From positions 2,108,001 through 2,172,000 of the forward strand of contig NZ_WVHL01000005.1 of assembly GCF_009861525.1 (NCBI RefSeq): DNA of 64,000 bases, in the 5' to 3' direction. Numbering within the stretch: position 1 is the stretch's first letter; every line of letters begins with the position of its first letter. Under the pieces are notes generated by a model. That model was not told where the DNA came from, made no database searches, and was given only the letters and a program-made list of their open reading frames with translations. The translations under genes and the position numbers were made by a program. Below, piece after piece: positions 23,987 to 32,553 of this stretch. Source of the stretch: Pseudomonas sp. LD120 (lineage in GTDB: Bacteria > Pseudomonadota > Gammaproteobacteria > Pseudomonadales > Pseudomonadaceae).

Positions 23987-24638
23987 CTACAAATTGCTGA
24001 TTTTTGATTGGGACGGCACTCTGGCGGATTCCATTGGTCGGATTGTCGAGGCGATGCATGTGTCTGCCGATCGTTCCGGTTTTTCGCGCTGTGATGATCT
24101 TGCGGTCAAGGGCATCATCGGCCTGGGGCTGCCTGAAGCGATTCGTACGCTTTATCCGCAGATCGATGATGGCCAGTTGGTCGCCTTTCGTCAGCATTAC
24201 GCCGATCATTACATAGCGCTTGAAGCTGAGCCTTCGCCTTTATTCGCAGGTGTGGTGCAGTCGCTGGATGCGTTTCGGGCCGAGGGTTATCAGTTGGCGG
24301 TCGCTACCGGCAAGGCGCGTCGCGGGCTGGATCGGGTGCTGAAAGCGCATGGCTGGGAAGGCTATTTCGATATTACCCGGGCGGCCGATGAAACCGCGAG
24401 CAAGCCTCATCCTTTGATGCTGGAGGAGATTCTTGCTCATTGTGGTGTCATGCCGCGTCAGGCTCTGATGGTGGGCGATTCCTCCTTTGACCTGTTGATG
24501 GCGCGCAATGCTGGTATGGATTCGGTGGCCGTCAGCTACGGCGCTCAATCCATTGAAGCTTTGCAGGCATTCGAGCCGCGCTTATGTATCGACCGTTTTC
24601 CTCAATTGCATGCCTGGCTGAGTCAGGGTGCTGAATAA
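23976..24638 (+). CDS. HAD-superfamily hydrolase (phosphoglycolate phosphatase-like)
   Basis: A 220-residue enzyme with HAD motif I 'FDWDGTLADS' (nucleophile Asp at residue ~10), a helical cap, motif II 'VATGKARRGLDRVL', Lys in 'TASKPHPLML' and motif IV 'MVGDSSFDLLMARNAG'. It belongs to the Gph-like subgroup but the substrate is not determined. GTG start overlaps the end of rluC by 11 bases, and the pair is conserved in pseudomonads (PA2974). It is likely co-transcribed with rluC and the S49 peptidase. Confidence 0.88.
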   Translation: MRPDYKLLIFDWDGTLADSIGRIVEAMHVSADRSGFSRCDDLAVKGIIGLGLPEAIRTLYPQIDDGQLVAFRQHYADHYIALEAEPSPLFAGVVQSLDAFRAEGYQLAVATGKARRGLDRVLKAHGWEGYFDITRAADETASKPHPLMLEEILAHCGVMPRQALMVGDSSFDLLMARNAGMDSVAVSYGAQSIEALQAFEPRLCIDRFPQLHAWLSQGAE

Positions 24639-24659
24639 GTTTTTGCTGGGGTAGCAGGC

Positions 24660-25649
24660 ATGACCGATGAATGGAAGGCGCCGAGCAAGGCGGGTGCCGA
24701 AGCTGGAGACGATAAAAGCTGGAAGCTGCTGGAAAAGACCCTGCTGGCCGGTGTTCAGGAGCAGCGTCGCTCGCGGCGTTGGGGGATCTTCTTCAAGTTG
24801 CTGACATTTGTGTATCTGTTCGCGGCGCTGGCGTTGTTCACGCCGCTGATGACTCTGGAAAAAAATGCCACTCGTGGCAGTAGCTACACTGCGGTGATCG
24901 ATGTGACGGGGATGATCGCCGATAAAGAGCCTGCCAGCGCTGACAATATTGTTGGTAGTCTGCGTGCCGCTTTTGATGATCCCAAGGTCAAGGGTATTGT
25001 CTTGCGCATTAATAGTCCCGGCGGCAGTCCGGTGCAGTCTGGCTATGTGTATGACGAGATTCGTCGTTTGCGTGCCTTGCATAAGGACACCAAGGTCTAT
25101 GCGGTGATTTCCGATCTCGGTGCCTCTGGCGCTTATTACATTGCCAGCGCCGCTGACGAGATTTATGCCGATAAGGCGAGTCTGGTCGGTTCCATTGGTG
25201 TGACCGCGGCTGGTTATGGGTTCGTGGGTGCCATGGAGAAGCTGGGGGTTGAGCGCCGCACTTATACATCGGGCGAGCACAAGTCGTTCCTGGATCCGTT
25301 CCAGCCGCAAAAGCCTGAAGAGACGAAATTCTGGCAGGGCGTGCTGGATACTACCCATCGCCAATTCATTGCCAGCGTCAAGCAGGGGCGTGGCGATCGC
25401 TTGAAGGACAAAGAACACCCAGAGCTGTTTTCCGGGTTGGTCTGGTCTGGCGAGCAAGCGCTGGCGCTGGGGCTGATCGATGGCCTGGGTAATACCAGTT
25501 CGGTCGCGCGGGATGTGATCGGCGAGAAGGAGCTGGTGGACTTCACTGTTCAGGAGTCGCCTTTTGATCGCTTCTCGAAAAAGCTTGGCGCCAGTGTGGC
25601 TGAACAGATTGCAATGTGGATGGGTTTTCAGGGGCCGAGCTTGCGCTAG
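24660..25649 (+). CDS. S49 family signal peptide peptidase (SppA/SohB-like)
   Basis: A 329-residue membrane-bound serine protease. One membrane helix (~residues 45-63, 'LLTFVYLFAALALFTPLM') is followed by the catalytic domain: 'VLRINSPGGSPVQSGYVYDEI' resembles the ClpP-type fold, 'SDLGASGAYYIASAADEI' carries the nucleophilic Ser, and 'KASLVGSIGV' follows. It has a single protease domain, the short SppA form. Role: degrading cleaved signal peptides in the inner membrane. It lies 21 bp after the HAD gene and ends at a bidirectional terminator. Confidence 0.9.
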   Translation: MTDEWKAPSKAGAEAGDDKSWKLLEKTLLAGVQEQRRSRRWGIFFKLLTFVYLFAALALFTPLMTLEKNATRGSSYTAVIDVTGMIADKEPASADNIVGSLRAAFDDPKVKGIVLRINSPGGSPVQSGYVYDEIRRLRALHKDTKVYAVISDLGASGAYYIASAADEIYADKASLVGSIGVTAAGYGFVGAMEKLGVERRTYTSGEHKSFLDPFQPQKPEETKFWQGVLDTTHRQFIASVKQGRGDRLKDKEHPELFSGLVWSGEQALALGLIDGLGNTSSVARDVIGEKELVDFTVQESPFDRFSKKLGASVAEQIAMWMGFQGPSLR

Positions 25650-25663
25650 GTTCGTGATGTCGC

Positions 25664-25696
25664 CTAAAAAGCCGGCCTGAGTGCCGGCTTTTTGCT
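25664..25696. terminator. Bidirectional terminator between sppA-like gene and maf
   Basis: AAAAAGCCGGC and GCCGGCTTTTT form a perfect 11-bp stem over a six-base loop. Poly-A before and poly-T after make it usable from both converging genes. Confidence 0.9.
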
Positions 25697-25702
25697 GCTG
25701 GG

Positions 25703-26281
25703 TCAGGGGATTTTCACGCCTTCGCTCAGCAGCATGTCCACCAGGCGGATCAGTGGCAGGCCGATCAGGCTGGTGGCGTCGCTGCCTTCGGTGCTTTGGA
25801 ACAAGCTGACCCCTAAGCCTTCGGCCTTGAAGCTGCCTGCGCAATCGAAGGGTTGCTCGGCGCGCAGGTAGCGTTCTATGCGGACGCTGTCGAGGGTGCG
25901 CATGTTGACCGTGAAAGGGATGCAGTCGACCTGGCAGTGGCCGGTCTGGCTGTTGAGCAGGGCCAGGCCGGTGAGGAAGGTTACGCTGGCGCCGCTGGCA
26001 TCCAGCAATTGCTGGCGGGCCCTGTCGAAGGTGTGGGGTTTGCCAATGATGCGCTCGCCCAGTACGGCAACCTGGTCCGAGCCGATGATCAGGTGCGCTG
26101 GGTGGCTGGCGGCAAGGGCGCGGGCTTTTTCTTCGGCCAGGCGTTTCACCAGCTCAGTGGCGGGTTCGTCCGGGTGACGGCTTTCGTCAATGTCAGGGGC
26201 GCTGCAGGTGAAGGGTAATTGCAGGCGTGAGAGCAATTCCCGGCGGTAAATCGAGCTCGAGGCGAGTAATAAAGGCAGCAT
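25703..26281 (-). CDS. maf: Maf-family nucleoside triphosphate pyrophosphatase
   Basis: A 192-residue protein starting 'MLPLLLASSSIYRRELLSRL' with the Maf signature, 'DESRHPDEPATELVKRLAEEKA' and 'IIGSDQVAVLGERIIGKP'. Maf proteins hydrolyse non-canonical or modified NTPs; the subgroup near rpmF-plsX in proteobacteria (YceF-like) prefers 7-methyl-GTP. The start 26281 is six bases from AGGAG, while the ATG at 26287 abuts the site. It is divergent from yceD-rpmF-plsX, as in E. coli. Confidence 0.92.
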   Translation of the reverse strand: MLPLLLASSSIYRRELLSRLQLPFTCSAPDIDESRHPDEPATELVKRLAEEKARALAASHPAHLIIGSDQVAVLGERIIGKPHTFDRARQQLLDASGASVTFLTGLALLNSQTGHCQVDCIPFTVNMRTLDSVRIERYLRAEQPFDCAGSFKAEGLGVSLFQSTEGSDATSLIGLPLIRLVDMLLSEGVKIP

Positions 26282-26386
26282 GCGCATCTCCTGAGATGGG
26301 GCGGGAATTCTAGCGGGGCTCGCAAGTGACGGACAGGGCTGAATTTCCTTTGACATGGCCGGGGGCATCCCTATAATGCTGCGCCT

Positions 26387-26914
26387 ATGTTGAATGACCC
26401 GATTCCACCTCACGTTGACCCGCGCAAATTGGCTGACCGTGGCACCACCCTTCAAGGTGAGCTGCTGCTGGCCGATTTGGAGAGACTCTGCGACCCGCTT
26501 TCCGACAATGTCGGTACGGTGCAGGCTAAATTCGTTTTCGAGCGTGACGAACGTAAAGCTGTAGTTATTCACAGCTCCATCGACGTCGAAGTCAAAATGG
26601 TTTGCCAGCGTTGTCTTGAGCTGGTCACCCTGCCGATCCACAGCGAGTGCAGTTACGCCGTGGTGAAGGAGGGTGCGAATACCCAGTCGTTGCCGAAAGG
26701 TTATGACGTGCTGGAACTGGGCGAAGATCCTTTGGATCTGCAGGCGTTGATTGAGGAGGAGCTTTTGCTCGCCTTGCCCATCGTTCCTGCTCATCATCCG
26801 GAAGAATGCCAGCAGCCGGCGGGGCTCGATGAGCCCGAACCGAGCGAGGACGAGGTAACGCGGTCCAACCCGTTCAGTGTATTGGCGCAGTTAAAGCGTG
26901 ACCCAAACGTTTAG
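26387..26914 (+). CDS. YceD (DUF177) family protein
   Basis: A 175-residue acidic cytoplasmic protein. The family core 'CQRCLELVTLPI' with two cysteines lies at residues ~70-80, followed by 'EDPLDLQALIEEELLLALPIVPAHHPEEC'. In bacteria and plants the family is tied to 23S rRNA processing or ribosome assembly. It stands 13 bp before rpmF, the universal arrangement. It is the first gene of the yceD-rpmF-plsX-fab transcription unit. Confidence 0.92.
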   Translation: MLNDPIPPHVDPRKLADRGTTLQGELLLADLERLCDPLSDNVGTVQAKFVFERDERKAVVIHSSIDVEVKMVCQRCLELVTLPIHSECSYAVVKEGANTQSLPKGYDVLELGEDPLDLQALIEEELLLALPIVPAHHPEECQQPAGLDEPEPSEDEVTRSNPFSVLAQLKRDPNV

Positions 26915-26927
26915 GAGTTAATCAATT

Positions 26928-27110
26928 ATGGCTGTTCAGCAGAACAAAAAATCCCGCTCTGCCCGTGACATGCGTCGTTCCCACGATGCTCTCGAGGCTA
27001 GCACCCTGTCCGTAGAAAAGACCACCGGTGAAGTTCACCTGCGTCACCACGTATCGCCAGAAGGCGTATACCGTGGTCGTAAAGTGATCGACAAGGGCGC
27101 TGACGAGTAA
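26928..27110 (+). CDS. rpmF: 50S ribosomal protein L32
   Basis: A 60-residue basic protein, '[20 protein letters not shown]' at the start, matching bacterial L32. It lacks the zinc-binding cysteines, so it is the zinc-independent form. AGGAG precedes the ATG at the usual distance. It is four bases before plsX. Confidence 0.97.
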
Positions 27111-27113
27111 TCC

Positions 27114-28124
27114 TTGTCCGCTCAAGTTATCGCGATTGACGCAATGGGCGGGGACTTCGGTCCCCGCAGCATTGTTCAGGCCAGCATTGCCTGCCTGTCT
27201 GCTACCCCCTCGCTGCGCCTGACCCTGGTTGGTCAACCCACCCTCCTAGAAGAACTGCTCTCTGGCCATTCGGCCGCGGATCGCGTGCGCCTGACGATTA
27301 CCCCGGCCAGCGAAGTGATCGCCATGGACGAAAAGCCTGCCCAGGCCTTACGTGGCAAGCCTGATTCGTCGATGCGGGTGGCGCTCGAGTTGTTGCGGGA
27401 TGAAAAGGTCCAGGCCTGTGTCAGTGCCGGCAATACTGGGGCGTTGATGGCGTTGTCGCGTTACGTGCTCAAAACCCTGCCCGGTATTGATCGTCCGGCG
27501 ATGGTGGCTGCCATTCCCACTCAGCGCGGTTATTGCCAGTTACTGGATTTGGGGGCCAACGTCGATTGCAGTGCTGAGCACCTTCTGCAGTTCGCCGTCA
27601 TGGGGTCGGTGGCGGCGGAAACCCTGGGTGTCGTGCGGCCGCGCGTGGCGCTGCTGAACATCGGTACCGAAGACATCAAGGGCAATCAGCAGGTCAAACT
27701 GGCGGCGAGCCTGCTGCAGCAGGCTCGTGGTTTGAACTACATCGGTTTTGTTGAAGGCGATGGTCTGTATCGCGGTGAGGCGGATGTTGTGGTGTGCGAC
27801 GGGTTCGTCGGCAACATCCTGCTCAAGTCCAGCGAGGGGCTGGCGACCATGATTGCGGCCCGTATCGAGGCGCTGTTCAGGCAGGGTCTGTTGTCTCGCG
27901 CTGTAGGGGTGCTGGCTTTGCCGTTGATGCGGCGGCTGCAGGCTGATTTGGCGCCGGCTCGGCACAACGGCGCGAGCTTTCTCGGGCTGCAGGGGATTGT
28001 AGTGAAAAGCCACGGCTCGGCCGGGGCTCAAGGGTTTCAGAGTGCAATTCAGCGGGCGCTGATCGAGATTCAGGAAGATTTGCCGCGGCGCCTGCATGGG
28101 CGTCTTGAAGATTTGTTGCTTTAG
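27114..28124 (+). CDS. plsX: Phosphate acyltransferase PlsX
   Basis: A 336-residue enzyme that converts acyl-ACP to acyl-phosphate, linking fatty-acid to phospholipid synthesis. 'IAIDAMGGDFGP' at the N-terminus, 'VSAGNTGALMALS' and 'VVCDGFVGNILLKSSEG' are family blocks. The start is a TTG at 27114, three bases past the rpmF stop, with no other start nearby and the family N-terminus beginning right there. The rare start may hold down its translation relative to L32. Confidence 0.95.
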   Translation: MSAQVIAIDAMGGDFGPRSIVQASIACLSATPSLRLTLVGQPTLLEELLSGHSAADRVRLTITPASEVIAMDEKPAQALRGKPDSSMRVALELLRDEKVQACVSAGNTGALMALSRYVLKTLPGIDRPAMVAAIPTQRGYCQLLDLGANVDCSAEHLLQFAVMGSVAAETLGVVRPRVALLNIGTEDIKGNQQVKLAASLLQQARGLNYIGFVEGDGLYRGEADVVVCDGFVGNILLKSSEGLATMIAARIEALFRQGLLSRAVGVLALPLMRRLQADLAPARHNGASFLGLQGIVVKSHGSAGAQGFQSAIQRALIEIQEDLPRRLHGRLEDLLL

Positions 28125-28251
28125 GCGTTTTCTCCGTTGAGTGCTTAAAATGTGACCGCTCAGTTCAATTGGCCATCCAACTGTCAGTTTCTTGCGTCCA
28201 CTACGGTGTGACGTCAATTCTCCGACGACAAGATCATTAGGGGCTTGTTAC

Positions 28252-29190
28252 ATGTCTGCATCCCTCGCATTCGTCTTTCCAGGACAGGGTTCGCAGTCCC
28301 TCGGCATGTTGGCTGAGTTGGGCGCGCAGTACCCGCTGGTCCTCGACACGTTTAAAGAAGCCTCCGATGCTCTGGGCTATGACCTCTGGGCCCTGACCCA
28401 GCAAGGTCCTGAAGAGCAGCTCAATCAGACCGATAAAACCCAGCCTGCCATTCTCACCGCCTCTATTGCCTTGTGGCGTGTGTGGTTGGCTGAGGGGGGC
28501 GCGCGTCCTGCTTTTGTTGCCGGTCACAGCCTGGGGGAGTACAGCGCCCTGGTGGCCGCGGGCAGCCTCACATTGGCTGAGGCGGTCAAGTTGGTTGAGT
28601 GCCGTGGTCAGTTGATGCAGCAAGCCGTGCCTGCAGGGCAGGGTGGCATGGCGGCGATTCTCGGTCTGGACGATGCCGATGTGGTGGCGGCCTGTACTGA
28701 AGCGGCGCAAGGCGAGGTGGTCAGCGCTGTGAACTACAACTCCCCGGGTCAGGTGGTGATCGCGGGAGCCAAGGCCGCGGTGGATCGCGCCATTGAGGGC
28801 TGCAAGGCTCGTGGTGCCAAACGCGCCATGCCGTTGCCGGTCAGTGTGCCATCCCACTGTGAACTGATGCGTCCGGCGGCCGAGCGTTTTGCTGAATCGA
28901 TCGCGGCGATCAACTGGCAGGCTCCGCAAATTCCGCTGGTGCAGAACGTCAGCGCTGCCGTGGCGGCTGATTTGGAGACTCTCAAGCGTGATCTGCTGGA
29001 GCAACTCTACAAGCCGGTGCGTTGGGTCGAGTCGGTACAGACCCTGGCCAACCAGGGGGCCACTCAGTTGGTCGAGTGCGGTCCGGGCAAGGTTCTGGCC
29101 GGGCTCAACAAGCGCTGCGCCGAAGGCGTATCGACCTCTAACCTGAATACCCCAGACGCTTTCGCTGCCGCTCGTGCAGCGTTGGCCTGA
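28252..29190 (+). CDS. fabD: Malonyl-CoA:ACP transacylase
   Basis: A 312-residue enzyme loading malonate onto acyl carrier protein. 'FVFPGQGSQSLGML' opens the protein, 'GHSLGEYSALVAAGSL' holds the catalytic Ser (residue ~92), and 'PVSVPSHCELM' the catalytic His. The ATG 28252 is preceded by AGGGG eight or nine bases upstream. It lies 127 bp after plsX, so a separate promoter is possible, and 16 bp before fabG. Confidence 0.96.
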   Translation: MSASLAFVFPGQGSQSLGMLAELGAQYPLVLDTFKEASDALGYDLWALTQQGPEEQLNQTDKTQPAILTASIALWRVWLAEGGARPAFVAGHSLGEYSALVAAGSLTLAEAVKLVECRGQLMQQAVPAGQGGMAAILGLDDADVVAACTEAAQGEVVSAVNYNSPGQVVIAGAKAAVDRAIEGCKARGAKRAMPLPVSVPSHCELMRPAAERFAESIAAINWQAPQIPLVQNVSAAVAADLETLKRDLLEQLYKPVRWVESVQTLANQGATQLVECGPGKVLAGLNKRCAEGVSTSNLNTPDAFAAARAALA

Positions 29191-29206
29191 ACTAGGAGAA
29201 GCCTGC

Positions 29207-29947
29207 ATGACTCTGCAAGGTAAAGTTGCACTGGTGACCGGTGCCAGCCGTGGTATCGGTCAGGCCATCGCCCTCGAATTGGGCCGGATGGGCGCCATCG
29301 TTGTGGGGACCGCCACGTCTGCCTCGGGTGCTGAGCGCATTGCCGCCACCCTCAAGGAAAACGGCATTCAAGGCACGGGCCTTGAACTCAATGTCACCAG
29401 CGATGAATCCGTGGCTGCGGTTCTGGCAAGCATCACTGAGCAGTTCGGTGCGCCGGCGATCCTGGTGAACAACGCCGGTATCACTCGCGACAACCTGATG
29501 ATGCGCATGAAAGATGACGAGTGGTACGACGTGGTCGATACCAACTTGAACAGTCTGTATCGCCTGTCCAAGGGCGTTCTGCGTGGCATGACCAAGGCGC
29601 GTTGGGGGCGAATTATCAGTATTGGCTCGGTTGTGGGTGCCATGGGCAACGCAGGCCAAGTAAACTACGCCGCCGCCAAAGCCGGTCTGGAAGGTTTCAG
29701 CCGTGCCCTGGCGCGTGAAGTGGGCTCGCGGTCGATTACTGTGAACTCGGTTGCTCCCGGCTTTATCGATACCGATATGACCCGTGAGTTGCCGGAGGCG
29801 CAGCGCGAAGCTCTGCAGGCGCAGATTCCGCTGGGTCGTCTGGGTCAGGCTCAAGAGATTGCGCAAGTGGTCGCTTTTCTGGCATCTGACGGTGCGGCAT
29901 ACGTTACTGGGGCTACAATCCCGGTCAACGGCGGGATGTATATGTGA
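29207..29947 (+). CDS. fabG: 3-oxoacyl-[ACP] reductase
   Basis: A 246-residue short-chain dehydrogenase that reduces 3-ketoacyl-ACP with NADPH. 'VTGASRGIGQAIALELG' binds the cofactor, 'NNAGITRDNLMMRMKDDEW' is the FabG block, and Ser-Tyr-Lys is seen in 'SIGSVVGAMGNAGQVNYAAAKAGL'. TAGGAG precedes the ATG. Normal length (E. coli 244). Confidence 0.97.
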   Translation: MTLQGKVALVTGASRGIGQAIALELGRMGAIVVGTATSASGAERIAATLKENGIQGTGLELNVTSDESVAAVLASITEQFGAPAILVNNAGITRDNLMMRMKDDEWYDVVDTNLNSLYRLSKGVLRGMTKARWGRIISIGSVVGAMGNAGQVNYAAAKAGLEGFSRALAREVGSRSITVNSVAPGFIDTDMTRELPEAQREALQAQIPLGRLGQAQEIAQVVAFLASDGAAYVTGATIPVNGGMYM

Positions 29948-30063
29948 GTCAAATGTGACGGATTGCTTCAAAAAAATGTCATACGAGCTGTCTAAAATCC
30001 GTTATAAAGCTGCAATCTATTTATAGGCAGATGGCCAAAGAGTTTGAGGGACAAAGCTTTCAG

Positions 30064-30091
30064 TTGAAAAGCTGAAAAGCCTTTCTATACA
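30064..30091 (+). promoter_or_regulatory. Predicted promoter of acpP
   Basis: TTGAAA (30064-30069), a 16-bp spacer and TATACA (30086-30091) lie about 50 bp upstream of the acpP start, in a 196-bp AT-rich gap after fabG. A private promoter fits the very high expression expected of ACP. Confidence 0.5.
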
Positions 30092-30143
30092 CTTACCCAC
30101 TGGCCAGCTGCCTGAATTTGTCCATTAGGAGTGAAAACAAGGT

Positions 30144-30380
30144 ATGAGCACCATCGAAGAGCGCGTCAAGAAAATCGTTGCTGAGCAACTGGGCGTTAAA
30201 GAAGAAGAAGTTGTGAACACCGCTTCCTTCGTTGAAGACCTGGGTGCCGACTCCCTTGACACCGTTGAGCTGGTGATGGCTCTGGAAGAGGAATTCGAGA
30301 CCGAAATCCCTGACGAAGAAGCTGAGAAGATCACTACCGTTCAAGCAGCTATCGACTACGTTACCAGCCACCAGGCTTAA
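30144..30380 (+). CDS. acpP: Acyl carrier protein
   Basis: A 78-residue acidic four-helix protein. The phosphopantetheine attachment serine is Ser37 in 'LGADSLDTVELVMALEEEF'. It carries the growing acyl chain for all fab enzymes. The gene is separated from fabG by 196 bp and followed by a strong terminator, which leaves it mostly its own unit within the cluster. Confidence 0.98.
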   Translation: MSTIEERVKKIVAEQLGVKEEEVVNTASFVEDLGADSLDTVELVMALEEEFETEIPDEEAEKITTVQAAIDYVTSHQA

Positions 30381-30408
30381 TCGTTTGTAGTCGTCTTTTG
30401 CTGTCATG

Positions 30409-30445
30409 GAAAAACCGCACTGCCGTTACGGCGTGCGGTTTTTTC
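30409..30445 (+). terminator. Intrinsic terminator after acpP
   Basis: AAAAACCGCAC and GTGCGGTTTTTT enclose an inner GCCG-TTA-CGGC stem. The strong hairpin would cut most transcripts between acpP and fabF. Confidence 0.85.
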
Positions 30446-30490
30446 TTTAGGCCTGATACAAAGTGTCGTCATTAGAAAAAGGAGAGTGCT

Positions 30491-31735
30491 GTGTCGCGTA
30501 GACGCGTCGTAGTCACCGGTATGGGTATGTTGTCGCCATTGGGTACGGATGTACCGAGTAGCTGGCAGGGCATTCTGGCTGGCCAAAGTGGCATCGGTCT
30601 GATCGAGCACACCGACCTTTCTGCCTATTCCACCCGTTTTGGCGGCTCGGTAAAGGGCTTCAATGTCGAGGAATACTTGTCGGCCAAAGAGGCTCGCAAA
30701 CTCGACTTGTTCATTCAATACGGCCTGGCGGCCGGTTTTCAGGCGGTGCGTAACGCCGGATTGGAAGTCACCGACGCCAACCGTGAACGCATTGGCGTGG
30801 CCATGGGCTCGGGTATTGGCGGTTTGACCAATATCGAGGAAACCAGTCGCACCTTGCACGATTCCGGCCCACGACGGATTTCTCCGTTCTTTGTGCCTGG
30901 CTCGATCATCAATATGATTTCCGGCTTCCTGTCCATCCATCTGGGCGCCCAGGGGCCGAACTATGCCATTTCCACCGCCTGTACCACCGGTACCCACTGC
31001 ATCGGCATGGCTGCGCGCAATATTGCGTACGGTGAAGCCGATGTGATGATCGCCGGCGGTGCTGAAATGGCCGCCTGTGGGCTGGGTATGGGCGGTTTCG
31101 GCGCGTCCCGTGCGCTGTCGACCCGCAATGACGAGCCCACGCGTGCCAGTCGTCCTTGGGACAAAGGGCGTGATGGCTTCGTGCTTGCCGACGGTGCTGG
31201 CGCCCTGGTGCTTGAAGAGCTGGAGCATGCCAAGGCCCGCGGTGCCACGATCTACGCCGAGCTGATCGGCTTTGGCATGAGCGGTGACGCCTATCACATG
31301 ACGTCGCCACCCGCTGACGGCGCCGGTGCTGCCCGCTGTATCGCCAACGCCTTGCGCGACGCCCGGCTCAATGTCGATCAGGTGCAGTACATCAACGCCC
31401 ACGGCACGTCCACGCCTGCCGGCGATCTGGCCGAAGCCGAGGCGATCAGGAGCGTGTTCGGCGATCATGCCTACAAGCTCGCGGTCAGTTCCACCAAGTC
31501 CATGACCGGTCACCTGTTGGGGGCTGCCGGGGCGATCGAGGCGATCTTCAGTGTGCTGGCGATCAACAGCCAGGTCGCGCCGCCCACCATCAACCTGGAT
31601 GAGCCGGATGAAGGCTGTGACCTTGATTTCGTGCCGCACACCGCGCGCAGCATGGACATCGATGTGGTGCTGTCCAACTCCTTCGGCTTTGGTGGTACCA
31701 ACGGCTCCCTGGTGTTCCGCCGGTTCTCCGAGTGA
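30491..31735 (+). CDS. fabF: 3-oxoacyl-[ACP] synthase II
   Basis: A 414-residue elongating condensing enzyme. The catalytic Cys is in 'AISTACTTGTHC' (about residue 164; most FabF have TACxSG), and the two His are in 'NAHGTSTPAGD' and 'NSFGFGGTN'-adjacent 'KSMTGHLLGAAG'. The GTG start at 30491 has GGAGAG six or seven bases upstream. It overlaps pabC at the TGATG junction. Confidence 0.96.
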   Translation: MSRRRVVVTGMGMLSPLGTDVPSSWQGILAGQSGIGLIEHTDLSAYSTRFGGSVKGFNVEEYLSAKEARKLDLFIQYGLAAGFQAVRNAGLEVTDANRERIGVAMGSGIGGLTNIEETSRTLHDSGPRRISPFFVPGSIINMISGFLSIHLGAQGPNYAISTACTTGTHCIGMAARNIAYGEADVMIAGGAEMAACGLGMGGFGASRALSTRNDEPTRASRPWDKGRDGFVLADGAGALVLEELEHAKARGATIYAELIGFGMSGDAYHMTSPPADGAGAARCIANALRDARLNVDQVQYINAHGTSTPAGDLAEAEAIRSVFGDHAYKLAVSSTKSMTGHLLGAAGAIEAIFSVLAINSQVAPPTINLDEPDEGCDLDFVPHTARSMDIDVVLSNSFGFGGTNGSLVFRRFSE

Positions 31736-32550
31736 TGCACAGCTGGGTCGACGGTCAGCCGGCCGACGCAGCCTCGCTCAAAGATCGCGGTCTGGCCTAT
31801 GGCGATGGTCTGTTCGAGACCATCGTTGTTCGATCCGGACAGCCGCAACTGTTGGAGCGACATCTACAGCGTCTGGCTGAAGGTTGTCGGCGCCTGGCAA
31901 TCACTGCGGATCAGCTCTTGATCCGCAGTGAAGTATTGGCCTATGCGGCGGCTCTGGGGGACGGGGTGCTCAAGCTGATCCTGACCCGGGGCGACAGTTT
32001 GCGCGGTTATGCCGCCGACCCCGCTGCCAGCGCGCGGCGGATTCTGCAAGGCGCTCCGTTGCCAGCTTATCCACGCGCGCATGCCGAGGAAGGGATTCAC
32101 TTATTTCCTTGCGCCACACGTTTGTCCGAGCAGCCGCTACTGGCTGGCCTCAAGCACCTCAATCGTCTGGAGCAGGTACTGGCCCGTGCGGAGTGGTGCG
32201 ACGCCGAACATGCTGAAGGCTTGATGCGCGATGTCTCTGGGCGAGTGATCGAAGGGGTGTTCAGCAACCTGTTCCTGGTCTGTCAGGGGCGCCTGCTGAC
32301 AGCCGATCTAAGTCGCTGCGGCGTGGCCGGGGTGATGCGGGCTGAAATAGTGTTTCAGGCCGAGTCTCTGGGGGTTGCCGTGCAAGTCGCCGATATCAGC
32401 CTCGATCAACTGCAGCGGGCGGATGAGGTCTTTGTCTGCAACAGCGTCTATGGCATTTGGCCGGTGCGTGCCTGTGCCGGGATGCGCTGGTCGGCGGGGC
32501 CGCTCACCCGTAAACTGCAGGCCATTGCCCGCGCACTACTGGATGCTTGA
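31735..32550 (+). CDS. pabC: Aminodeoxychorismate lyase
   Basis: A 271-residue fold-type IV PLP enzyme that makes p-aminobenzoate for folate. 'DRGLAYGDGLFETIVV' is the family opening, the PLP-Lys is in 'LAGLKHLNRLEQVLAR', and 'LMRDVSGRVIEGVFSNLF' is the cofactor block. ATG 31735 shares a base with the fabF stop; an overlapping GTG at 31732 is the alternative start. The fabF-pabC-mltG-tmk-holB order is the same as in E. coli. Confidence 0.93.
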   Translation: MHSWVDGQPADAASLKDRGLAYGDGLFETIVVRSGQPQLLERHLQRLAEGCRRLAITADQLLIRSEVLAYAAALGDGVLKLILTRGDSLRGYAADPAASARRILQGAPLPAYPRAHAEEGIHLFPCATRLSEQPLLAGLKHLNRLEQVLARAEWCDAEHAEGLMRDVSGRVIEGVFSNLFLVCQGRLLTADLSRCGVAGVMRAEIVFQAESLGVAVQVADISLDQLQRADEVFVCNSVYGIWPVRACAGMRWSAGPLTRKLQAIARALLDA

Positions 32551-32553
32551 TTC

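Noticed and set aside
30404..31639. 411-codon minus-strand frame over fabF
   Set aside because: FabF is unmistakable on the plus strand; the reverse frame has no motif.
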